Assembly (NCBI GenBank): GCA_007125455.1
Contig: SLDE01000057.1
Location: 1 to 7,487, forward strand
Reading direction: 5' to 3'
DNA length: 7,487 nucleotides
DNA from: Ectothiorhodospiraceae bacterium
Lineage (GTDB): Bacteria; Pseudomonadota; Gammaproteobacteria; Thiohalomonadales; Thiohalomonadaceae
Shown: piece after piece, positions 1 to 5,600 of the stretch
Numbering within the stretch: the first letter of the stretch is position 1
How the letters are laid out: the number at the start of each line of letters is the position of its first letter
Position numbers and translations under genes: made by a program
The notes under the pieces: generated by a model
What the model saw: only the letters and a program-made list of their open reading frames with translations
Database searches by the model: none
What the model was told of the DNA's origin: nothing

Positions 1-991
1 CCCGGGCGCGCCCTTCCTCCAGCAATTCGATCGCCATCTCGTCCAGCGCCACCTCGATACGGTTCGGACGGGCCAACCGGTCGCGGCGCTGCGCCTGCCA
101 TTGGGACAGGCTCAGATTCCCGACCGGCACAAAGGCATCACTGTAGGCCGACAGATAGCCGTCCACATCCTGGGCAGACCAATACGCCGCCCACTGCCGC
201 ATCGCTGCCTGAATATCGGCCTTGGTGGCCTCGGTCTCCACGGGGGCCTCGACCTCGTGGCTGCGCGCTGACGCCGTATGCTCCGTACGCGGCGGCTCGG
301 GCTCGGCTTCCGGTGCGGGCTTAGGTTCTGGTACGGGTTCAGGTTGCGGCTCCGGTTCGGGGGGTACTCTCTCGGCAACTGGCTCGGAAACCGGCTCGGC
401 AGTGGGTTCGGGCTCAGGGGGCGTTGGTGTCGGCGCGTGCGTCGCCGGGGTGGCCGTTGCCTCCTCTTGCGCCGCCGCAGCGAGCTGGATCACCGTCACC
501 GGCTGGGCCTCGGCTGGGTGCATCTGTCGCAGCGCCACCAGCTCCATAGCGTCGGCGTCACCTTGCAGACGCAGGGCGCGGGCGTAGGAACTGCGGCTGA
601 TCTCCACGGTGATGCGGGTCAGGTTGTCATAGACCGTAGCATAGTTCGGATCGGTGCGCAGCGCCTGTTCCAGCAGCTCGCGGGCCTCGTCCAACATGCC
701 CTGACGGGCATGCAGTGCTGCCAGGTTGTTGTAGGCCTGGGGTTGTGCGGGCCACTCGCTGATCAGCGCCTGGTAGACCGCGCCAGCATCCTCGTAACGC
801 CCCAGGCCGGTCAAGGCCACCCCCAGCAGCAACTGCTTAGCGGGGTCCTGCGCCTTCGCCCCATCGGACAACAGGGCGAGCGCCCGCTGGTAGTCACCGG
901 CCTCCAGCGCCGCTTCCACAGGCTCCACCCCGGCGTGGCCATGGACACACAGCAGGGAGATGGAAAGGCCAACAAGGGTGCGACGAAGCAT
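1..991 (-). CDS. Exported TPR protein with Pro/Glu linker and NTF2-like C-terminal domain (partial, 3' end off window)
   Basis: The reading frame is open from ATG at 991 to the left edge (330 residues, no stop), so the C-terminus is missing. Residues 1-20 look like a Sec signal peptide: a MLRR start, a hydrophobic stretch, and a likely cut after GHA. Residues about 24-125 form tetratricopeptide repeats, with helix pairs such as GDYQRALALL, GRYEDAGAVYQAL and NNLAALHARQGMLDEARELLEQAL. Residues about 184-236 are a PEPEP-rich linker. From about residue 257 an NTF2-like fold begins (QWAAYWSAQDVDGYLSAYSD), a type I recall in gammaproteobacterial proteins linked to L,D-transpeptidases. A periplasmic scaffold role in envelope assembly is therefore inferred, not shown. 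A CAGG lies 8 nt before the start codon. The gene diverges from the HD-GYP gene. TPR and export are secure; function is unknown. Confidence 0.85.
   Translation of the reverse strand, partial: MLRRTLVGLSISLLCVHGHAGVEPVEAALEAGDYQRALALLSDGAKAQDPAKQLLLGVALTGLGRYEDAGAVYQALISEWPAQPQAYNNLAALHARQGMLDEARELLEQALRTDPNYATVYDNLTRITVEISRSSYARALRLQGDADAMELVALRQMHPAEAQPVTVIQLAAAAQEEATATPATHAPTPTPPEPEPTAEPVSEPVAERVPPEPEPQPEPVPEPKPAPEAEPEPPRTEHTASARSHEVEAPVETEATKADIQAAMRQWAAYWSAQDVDGYLSAYSDAFVPVGNLSLSQWQAQRRDRLARPNRIEVALDEMAIELLEEGRAR
284..433 (-). repeat. Low-complexity Pro-Glu coding repeat
   Basis: On the plus strand this stretch is a degenerate run of GGNTCN/GGNTCG hexamers. On the coding (minus) strand it encodes alternating Pro-Glu, Pro-Ala and Pro-Lys dipeptides at about residues 187-236 of the TPR protein. 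Such X-Pro tracts form stiff extended linkers in envelope proteins such as TonB. Its repetitive DNA is likely to vary in length between strains (inference). Confidence 0.7.
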
Positions 992-1189
992 AGAAATACC
1001 TGAAGATTGTGCGGTGAAATGAGGCGACGTTCAGTCTTAAGGCGGCAATCAGACATCGCTCATACAGGGCCGTACTCTGCTAAACTGGTCGCATTAGCAA
1101 AGGGGAATTTGCCCTATTATATAGGCAGTTGCCAACCACCGAAAGCCGCAGAAGGCCTTTGTTCAACCCCAGCGAGGCAGGAGACGGGC
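992..1189. promoter_or_regulatory. Divergent intergenic region between TPR gene and HD-GYP gene
   Basis: Both flanking genes are transcribed away from this 198-bp gap, so it must hold both promoters. The best plus-strand -10 is TATTAT at 1115-1120 (5/6 match), inside an AT-rich patch. Its -35 is poor: TTAGCA at 1094-1099 leaves a short 15-nt spacer. A 5-bp inverted repeat, GCAAA (1097-1101) and TTTGC (1108-1112), sits just upstream of the -10 and could be an operator. I found no convincing minus-strand promoter and no sigma-54 GG-N10-GC element. Confidence 0.4.
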
Positions 1190-2803
1190 ATGTCTGGCAG
1201 TGACCAGTTACTCAAGCGCATCGATAAACTGACCGAGATAGGCATCGCCTTGTCGGCCGAGCGGGATACCAGCAAGCTGCTGGAGATGATCCTGCTCGGT
1301 GCCAAGGAATTGACCCACGCCGATGGCGGTACCCTCTACTCGGTGCAGGAAGACAACACGGTGAAGATGGAGATCGTACGCACCGACTCCCTTGACTTTG
1401 CCATGGGGGGCTCCACGGGCAAGCCGATCCCCTTCGCACCGATCCCGCTTTACGATGCAAACGGCAAGCCCAACACCCACATGGTGGTCACCCACACGGT
1501 CTTGCACGACTGCACCGTCAATATCCCCGATGCCTATAACGCCGAGGGCTTCGATTTCGCAGGCACCAAAGAGTTCGACAGCAAAACCGGCTACCGCTCC
1601 GTGTCCTTTCTCACCGTGCCACTGAAGAACCACGAAGGCGACATCATCGGGGTGCTGCAACTGCTCAATGCCCAGGATCCGCTCGATGACAGCATCATCC
1701 CTTTCGATGAGGAGGCGCAGCACCTGACCGAGTCACTGGCCTCTCAGGCGGCGATCGCGCTTACCAATCACCGCCTGATCGGTGACCTGAAAAACCTGCT
1801 TGAATCATTGATCCAGCTGGTGGCGACGGCGATCGATGAAAAGTCCCCCTATACCGGCGGCCACTGCAAACGGGTGCCGGTATTAACCATGATGCTCGCC
1901 GAGGCGGCCCACGCCACCGAGCAGGGCCCGCTGAAGGATTTCACCCTGAGCGACGATGATCGCTACGAACTGTCCATCGCCGCCTGGCTACACGACTGCG
2001 GCAAGATCACCACCCCCGAGTATGTGGTAGACAAGTCGACCAAGCTGGAGACCATCTACGACCGTATTGAGACCGTCGACACCCGCGTACAGATCCTCAA
2101 GCGTGACGCCGAGATCGCCATGCTGCGCCAACAGTTGGCGGCCCATGAGCGGGGCGAGCAACCCGATACGCAGGCATTGCAGCAGCAGTATCAGCAAACC
2201 CTGCGCGAGTTGGACGAGGAGCTGGACCTTCTGCATATCAGCAATACCGGCGGCGAGTTCATGGCGCAAGCCGACCAGCAGCGCATCGCGCAGATTGGCC
2301 AACGTCGCTGGTGCTACAACGGCGAGTCGGTGCCGCTGCTGAGTGAGAATGAGATCTACAACCTCTGTATTGCCAAGGGCACCCTCACCCCGGAGGAGCG
2401 CGAGGTGATCAACAACCACATCGTCGCCACCATCAAGATGCTGGAGACCCTCCCCTTCCCCAAACATCTGCGCAACGTGCCCGAATACGCTGGCGGCCAC
2501 CACGAGAAGATGGACGGTACTGGCTACCCACGCGGACTGACCGGCGAACAGATGTCGGTGCAGGCCCGCATCATGGCGATCGCCGATATCTTCGAGGCCC
2601 TCACCGCGCGCGACCGGCCCTACAAAGAAGGCAAGAAGCTCTCCGAGGCCTTGCGCATCCTGAAATTCATGAAGCAAGACCAGCATATCGACCCGGATCT
2701 GTTCGACCTGTTCATACGTGAACGTCTCTTCGAACGCTACGCCAATGAGTACCTGGATAAGGGGCAGATCGATACCGTGGATGTCGCTGGGCTGGTCTCT
2801 TAA
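1190..2803 (+). CDS. GAF/HD-GYP domain protein, probable cyclic-di-GMP phosphodiesterase
   Basis: This is a 537-residue cytoplasmic protein with no signal peptide or membrane segment. The ATG at 1190 is chosen because AGGAG (1179-1183) lies 6 nt upstream; the frame stays open back to 1007, but the extra 61 codons cross the promoter region and look non-coding. Residues about 13-195 are a GAF sensor domain (ADGGTLY, GDIIGVLQLLNAQ). The HD-GYP domain begins near residue 210, with GHCKRV at 224-229. It has H268-D269 in HDCGK, H410 in NNHIVATIKML and the signature HHEKMDGTGYP at 437-447, so the metal ligands and GYP signature appear intact. Family members hydrolyse c-di-GMP to pGpG or GMP, affecting motility and biofilm. 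About 113 residues (283-395), partly Gln/Glu/Leu-rich coiled coil, interrupt the usual link between HDxGK and the next metal-binding His. The GAF ligand is unknown. Confidence 0.93.
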   Translation: MSGSDQLLKRIDKLTEIGIALSAERDTSKLLEMILLGAKELTHADGGTLYSVQEDNTVKMEIVRTDSLDFAMGGSTGKPIPFAPIPLYDANGKPNTHMVVTHTVLHDCTVNIPDAYNAEGFDFAGTKEFDSKTGYRSVSFLTVPLKNHEGDIIGVLQLLNAQDPLDDSIIPFDEEAQHLTESLASQAAIALTNHRLIGDLKNLLESLIQLVATAIDEKSPYTGGHCKRVPVLTMMLAEAAHATEQGPLKDFTLSDDDRYELSIAAWLHDCGKITTPEYVVDKSTKLETIYDRIETVDTRVQILKRDAEIAMLRQQLAAHERGEQPDTQALQQQYQQTLRELDEELDLLHISNTGGEFMAQADQQRIAQIGQRRWCYNGESVPLLSENEIYNLCIAKGTLTPEEREVINNHIVATIKMLETLPFPKHLRNVPEYAGGHHEKMDGTGYPRGLTGEQMSVQARIMAIADIFEALTARDRPYKEGKKLSEALRILKFMKQDQHIDPDLFDLFIRERLFERYANEYLDKGQIDTVDVAGLVS

Positions 2804-2871
2804 CAATGCGTACAACTCACAAAAAGTTCACACATAATGAAACCCTTGGCGCTACTATCACAGGCTCTTTC

Positions 2872-2886
2872 GCGTTAGACTAACGC
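2872..2886. repeat. Perfect inverted repeat GCGTTAG-A-CTAACGC
   Basis: The two 7-base arms are perfect complements around a single A, giving a 15-bp dyad. As DNA this is a typical repressor or activator operator size; as RNA it would fold with 6 bp and a GAC loop. No T-run follows, so it is unlikely to be an intrinsic terminator for the HD-GYP gene. Its function is not known. Confidence 0.6.
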
Positions 2887-2996
2887 CAACTAAACACCGG
2901 GAACCACTGACTTTGGAAAGCTCACCCAGCAAGGATCCTGCGCTCCCGAGCCTGGCTTGACTTCAACGCCGGCCCGCCCGCAGGGTCCGGTAAAAA

Positions 2997-3015
2997 CAGG
3001 CCCACCGCGGGCCTG
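2997..3015 (+). other. GC hairpin in mgtE leader (CAGGCCC/GGGCCTG)
   Basis: A perfect 7-bp stem closes a 5-base ACCGC loop. No U-tract follows, which argues against simple termination. It could be part of a structured 5' UTR together with the hairpin at 3034-3054; the GGGCCTG arm also recurs as GGGCCTG at 3045-3051, so alternative pairings are possible. Confidence 0.5.
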
Positions 3016-3033
3016 ACACTCCGTCCTCCCCAG

Positions 3034-3054
3034 CTCCTGGCCGTGGGCCTGGAG
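3034..3054 (+). other. Second GC hairpin in mgtE leader
   Basis: CTCC-T-GGCC pairs with GGCC-T-GGAG around a GTG triloop, giving 8 bp interrupted by one T-T mismatch. It ends 62 nt before the mgtE GTG start. Because its right side can also pair with the upstream CAGGCCC arm (2997-3003), two mutually exclusive folds are possible, as in switch-like leaders (inference). Confidence 0.45.
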
Positions 3055-3116
3055 ATGAGTGTGCTGCAGGCAAGCTCCATGGCAGTGTCTACCCGGCAAG
3101 ACCCCGGGAGTGTGGC

Positions 3117-4475
3117 GTGGAATTTCCCTACGAAGAAACACTGGATCGCATTCGCGATCTGATCTCAGCCAATGATACCCAGGCACTGCGCGTCGAGCTG
3201 GAAGGGCTGCGGGTGCAGGATATCGCACGCATGCTGATGACGCTGGAGCCGCCCCAGCAACTGGTGCTGTTCCGCCAGATCAGTGATGAACTACGTAGCG
3301 AAGTCTTCTCCCATCTCGATCTCAGCCTCCAGCACGAACTGTTGCAAACGCTAGAGCGCAGCGAGTTGCAATGGGTGCTCTCCGGGATGGTCCCCGATGA
3401 CCTGACCGCCCTGCTGGAGCACTTGCCCAACGAAGAGGTGCGCGCCCTACTGCGCCTGTTGCCAATGCGCGCCCTGCGCAACGCGATGATCCTGCTGGGC
3501 TACCCGGAAGACAGCGCCGGGCGTTTGATGACCCCGCAATTTGTCGCGGTACAGCCCCAATGGACCATCAGCGAGGCGCTGGATCACATTCGCGATCAGA
3601 GCGAACGCGGCGAGACAGTGAATACCGTATTCGTGATCGACAGCAGCGGCGTGCTGCTCGATGCGCTGCCCCTCAAACGCTTCATCCTCGGTAGGCCGGC
3701 CGAGCAGGTGGATAAGCTGATGCAGGGCGATGTGCTGTTCATCGAGGTAAACGAATCCCGCGAGGCGGCGGTTCGCCAGATGCAGCACTACGATCTGGAG
3801 GTGTTGCCGGTGGTCGATGACGAGAAGCACCTGCTGGGGATCGTCACCGTGGATGACATCCTCGACGTCATGCAGGAAGAGACCACTGAGGACTTCCACA
3901 AAATGGCCTCGGTGGGCAACCTCAACCTCAGTCTGCGCGAGGCCAAGCCGACCCTGCTCTATCAAAAACGCATCGGTTGGTTGCTGACCCTGGTGTTCGT
4001 CAACATCTTCTCCGGCCTGGCCATCGCCCACTACGAGATGGCGATCGAGTCACTGGTGGTACTGGTGTTCTTCCTGCCATTGATCATCGCCAGTGGCGGT
4101 AATGCCGGTGCCCAGTCCTCTACCCTGATGGTGCGCGCCCTCGCCACTGGCGATGTGCAGGCCCACGACTGGTTGCGGCTGTGGGGGCGCGAGCTGTTAG
4201 TCTCCATCGCACTGGGGGTGACCATGGGTCTGGCGGTGTCCCTGATCGGGCTATGGCGCGGCGGACACGAAGTGGCACTAGTGGTGGCACTGGCCATGAT
4301 CTGCGTGGTGATCGTGGGCAGCATGATCGGCATGCTACTACCGTTGCTGCTGGAGCGGCTCAAATTCGACCCGGCCACCGCCAGCACCCCGCTGATCACC
4401 TCCATTGCAGACATCTCCGGGATCCTCATCTACTTCGCCATCGCGGTGGCGGTCCTGCAGCTCCCCATGGGCTAG
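3117..4475 (+). CDS. mgtE: Magnesium transporter MgtE
   Basis: At 452 residues this matches the usual MgtE length. MgtE is an inner-membrane Mg2+ channel that closes when its cytosolic domains bind Mg2+. Residues 1-135 form the helical N domain. PEDSAGRLMTP (130-140) leads into two CBS domains at about 138-200 and 202-262, the latter containing GIVTVDDILDVM. A connecting (plug) helix lies at about 263-284, followed by five membrane segments at about 286-307, 311-326, 358-380, 384-412 and 424-448. The signature SGGNAGAQSSTLMVRALATG (326-345) and the TM5 aspartate in IADISG (D432) are present. The start is GTG at 3117: GGGAG lies 6 nt upstream and no ATG precedes it after the in-frame stop at 2991. 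The protein seems intact. Its long leader may regulate it; the next gene, arsR, is probably separate because a promoter-like site lies between them. Confidence 0.96.
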   Translation: MEFPYEETLDRIRDLISANDTQALRVELEGLRVQDIARMLMTLEPPQQLVLFRQISDELRSEVFSHLDLSLQHELLQTLERSELQWVLSGMVPDDLTALLEHLPNEEVRALLRLLPMRALRNAMILLGYPEDSAGRLMTPQFVAVQPQWTISEALDHIRDQSERGETVNTVFVIDSSGVLLDALPLKRFILGRPAEQVDKLMQGDVLFIEVNESREAAVRQMQHYDLEVLPVVDDEKHLLGIVTVDDILDVMQEETTEDFHKMASVGNLNLSLREAKPTLLYQKRIGWLLTLVFVNIFSGLAIAHYEMAIESLVVLVFFLPLIIASGGNAGAQSSTLMVRALATGDVQAHDWLRLWGRELLVSIALGVTMGLAVSLIGLWRGGHEVALVVALAMICVVIVGSMIGMLLPLLLERLKFDPATASTPLITSIADISGILIYFAIAVAVLQLPMG

Positions 4476-4496
4476 GCGGTTCCCATGGGCTATGAT
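4464..4496 (+). promoter_or_regulatory. Tandem CCCATGGGCTA repeats and -10-like site upstream of arsR
   Basis: The 11-mer CCCATGGGCTA occurs at 4464-4474 and again at 4482-4492, 18 bp apart, and each copy contains the palindrome CCCATGGG. The first copy includes the mgtE stop codon; the second overlaps TATGAT (4491-4496), a 5/6 match to a -10 box. The correctly spaced -35 (TGGGCT, 4468-4473) is poor. The position just before a repressor gene fits an autoregulatory operator, though a chance micro-duplication of the mgtE end is possible. Confidence 0.45.
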
Positions 4497-4528
4497 GCAC
4501 ACACCACTAAAGAACCTAGGCACGCGCC

Positions 4529-4885
4529 ATGAACGAGCTGACCTGTGACCACTTCTTTCGCCTGCTGGGCGATGCCACACGCCTACGCTGCCTGCTGCTG
4601 ATGCAACATCACGGCGAACTGTGTGTCTGCGAACTGACCAATGCCCTGGAAACCATCCAGCCCAAGGTCTCTCGCCACCTGGCCACCCTGCGCGAGAGCG
4701 GCCTGGTCAATGATCGCCGTCAGGGGCAATGGATCTACTACCGTTTGCACCCGCAACTGACCGACTGGCAACAGCAGGTGATACGCCTATGTGCCGAAAG
4801 CCAGCCTGCCGACAGTCCCCATCGACAGGATCTCGCACGCCTGGCCGCGATGCATGAGGGCAAGGCACAGAGCTGTAACAACTAA
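4529..4885 (+). CDS. arsR: ArsR/SmtB-family metal(loid)-sensing repressor
   Basis: This 118-residue winged-helix protein has the E. coli-type ArsR sensor motif ELCVCEL at 30-36, with C32 and C34 forming the thiol pair that binds As(III) or Sb(III) and releases the repressor from DNA. The recognition region follows (QPKVSRHLATLRESGLV) and then the wing (DRRQGQWIYYRL). Further Cys at 6, 21 and near the C-terminus may add ligands. A modest AGG lies 8 nt before the ATG. No arsenic efflux or reductase gene (arsB, acr3, arsC) lies in the window, so its target is unclear: itself, the downstream secreted peptide gene, or distant ars genes. Family assignment is firm; arsenic specificity is inferred from the CVC motif. 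Confidence 0.92.
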   Translation: MNELTCDHFFRLLGDATRLRCLLLMQHHGELCVCELTNALETIQPKVSRHLATLRESGLVNDRRQGQWIYYRLHPQLTDWQQQVIRLCAESQPADSPHRQDLARLAAMHEGKAQSCNN

Positions 4886-4889
4886 CGAC

Positions 4890-4919
4890 TTGGCATTTTC
4901 CTGCCAATCGGGCTACTCT
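4890..4919 (+). promoter_or_regulatory. Inverted repeat and possible promoter between arsR and the orphan peptide gene
   Basis: TTGGCA (4890-4895) and TGCCAA (4902-4907) form a perfect 6-bp inverted repeat with a 6-nt centre, starting 4 nt after the arsR stop. TTGGCA also resembles a -35 box, and TACTCT (4914-4919) is a weak -10 at 18 bp. An operator overlapping a promoter for the peptide gene is one reading; an arsR 3' hairpin is another. No T-run follows the stem. Confidence 0.35.
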
Positions 4920-4950
4920 CAGGGGGGAACCCACAATCAGGTGACATCCC

Positions 4951-5145
4951 ATGAAGTATCTCGCCATCCCCGCCGCCCTACTGCTTGCCCTACTGCTTGC
5001 CGCCCCCTCCCACGCCGAAGACAGCGACAAGGGCAAGCACGCTGGCCAAACGCCGCAAAACAACGGCCAAGCCCAGCAAGGTGGTGGGCCGTCCTCAATG
5101 AGCGAGCTGGTGAACACGGTTGACTACTGCGATACCGAAGACTAA
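4951..5145 (+). CDS. Small exported protein of unknown function (64 aa)
   Basis: I do not recognise this protein. AGGTGA (4939-4944) lies 6 nt before the ATG, a good ribosome-binding site. Residues 1-22 are a textbook signal peptide (MKYLAIP start, Leu/Ala-rich core, cut predicted after PSHA). The mature part is only about 42 residues: a hydrophilic Gly/Gln/Asn-rich stretch with a GGG run, then an acidic tail SELVNTVDYCDTED with a single Cys. There is no lipobox, so it should be soluble in the periplasm or secreted. The hydrophobic core is encoded by a 12-bp exact tandem duplication (4976-4999). It follows arsR by 65 bp in the same direction, so ArsR control is possible but unproven. Confidence 0.7.
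   Translation: MKYLAIPAALLLALLLAAPSHAEDSDKGKHAGQTPQNNGQAQQGGGPSSMSELVNTVDYCDTED
4976..4999 (+). repeat. Tandem 12-bp repeat in signal-peptide core
   Basis: CCCTACTGCTTG occurs twice head to tail without mismatch, encoding two Leu-Leu-Leu-Ala-like units of the signal-peptide core. As 12 bp is a multiple of three, copy-number change would keep the frame and only lengthen or shorten the hydrophobic stretch. Confidence 0.75.
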
Positions 5146-5188
5146 CCACGAGGCATTGGCGCAGTATCGCCCCTTCGAGGAGGGACCG

Positions 5189-5245
5189 ATGGGGGCCGCG
5201 TTCATCTTGCGGGTTTGTATCTTGGTGCCCCTGCCCATATCCTGA
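5189..5245 (+). CDS. Possible 18-codon hydrophobic micropeptide upstream of cyaY
   Basis: A consensus AGGAGG (5178-5183) stands 5 nt before ATG at 5189, the strongest Shine-Dalgarno in the window. The frame encodes MGAAFILRVCILVPLPIS and stops at 5243-5245, 31 nt before cyaY. The product is mostly hydrophobic with one Arg and one Cys. It could be a leader peptide coupled to cyaY, a small membrane peptide, or a chance ORF. No independent coding evidence is available at this length. Confidence 0.3.
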   Translation: MGAAFILRVCILVPLPIS

Positions 5246-5276
5246 ACATCACTCCACAATCAATACGGGCAGCGCC

Positions 5277-5600
5277 ATGAAAGACAGTGAATACATCCAG
5301 CGTGTGAACGATACCCTGCTGGCCATCGAGGAGGCCATCGACGCCTCCGGTCAGGACATCGACTACGAGAGCGCCGCCGGGATGCTCTCCCTCACCATCG
5401 AAGCCAACGGCAGCCAGATCATCATCAACCGTCAGGCCCCGGTGCAGCAGTTATGGCTGGCCACCCGCCGCAGCGGCCTGCACTTCGACTGGTCCGACCA
5501 GGCCGGTGGCTGGGTGCTGGACAGCGACGGCAAGAGCGGCTTTGTCGAACTGCTCAATCAGGCACTGGTGGATCAGGGCGCCGAGGCACTGGCACTGTGA
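5277..5600 (+). CDS. cyaY: Iron donor protein CyaY (bacterial frataxin)
   Basis: The 107-residue length matches bacterial frataxin (about 106). The N-terminal helix is acidic (E5, D12, E18, E19, D22, D27, D29, E31), forming the iron-binding ridge, and is followed by the sheet with the family signature INRQAPVQQLWLAT (50-63) and SGLHFDW. CyaY binds Fe2+/Fe3+ and modulates IscS-driven Fe-S cluster assembly in the cytoplasm. The ribosome-binding site is weak (ACGGG about 10 nt upstream), which makes the micro-ORF before it of interest. It overlaps the carboxylesterase start by 4 bp, so the two are almost surely co-transcribed. The lysA/dapF neighbourhood often seen with cyaY is absent here. Confidence 0.93.
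   Translation: MKDSEYIQRVNDTLLAIEEAIDASGQDIDYESAAGMLSLTIEANGSQIIINRQAPVQQLWLATRRSGLHFDWSDQAGGWVLDSDGKSGFVELLNQALVDQGAEALAL

Larger units (their letters stand above)
2804..3116 (+). promoter_or_regulatory. Long structured leader/intergenic region upstream of mgtE
   Basis: This 313-bp stretch holds no convincing gene. It contains a near-perfect palindrome (2872-2886), a 7-bp GC hairpin (2997-3015) and a second GC hairpin (3034-3054), and ends in GGGAG (3106-3110), the mgtE ribosome-binding site. Mg2+ transporter genes are often controlled by Mg2+-sensing leaders such as the M-box or mgtA leader, so a regulatory 5' UTR is plausible. I could not match it to the M-box consensus by eye. No strong promoter is visible; TTGGCG at 2846-2851 is the best -35-like hexamer. 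No T-tracted terminator for the HD-GYP gene is seen. Confidence 0.4.

Noticed and set aside
222..1003. Long plus-strand frames opposite the TPR gene
   Set aside because: They are Gly/Ser- and Arg-rich antisense readings of the Pro/Glu linker and TPR coding sequence; the minus-strand frame has a signal peptide and recognisable domains.
1007..1189. 61-codon N-terminal extension of the HD-GYP gene
   Set aside because: It crosses the divergent promoter region, has no ribosome-binding site, and a strong AGGAG stands before the ATG at 1190 just ahead of the GAF domain.
1988..2815. 275-codon minus-strand frame opposite the HD-GYP gene
   Set aside because: It is antisense to a fully recognisable catalytic domain and shows no family features.
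2806..2883. 25-codon ORF directly after the HD-GYP stop
   Set aside because: It has no Shine-Dalgarno and its stop falls inside the GCGTTAG dyad; nothing supports coding.
5453..5596. Upstream extension of the esterase frame
   Set aside because: It reads cyaY out of phase and yields Arg/Gly-rich junk; the GTG at 5597 gives the normal family length and a standard 4-bp overlap.
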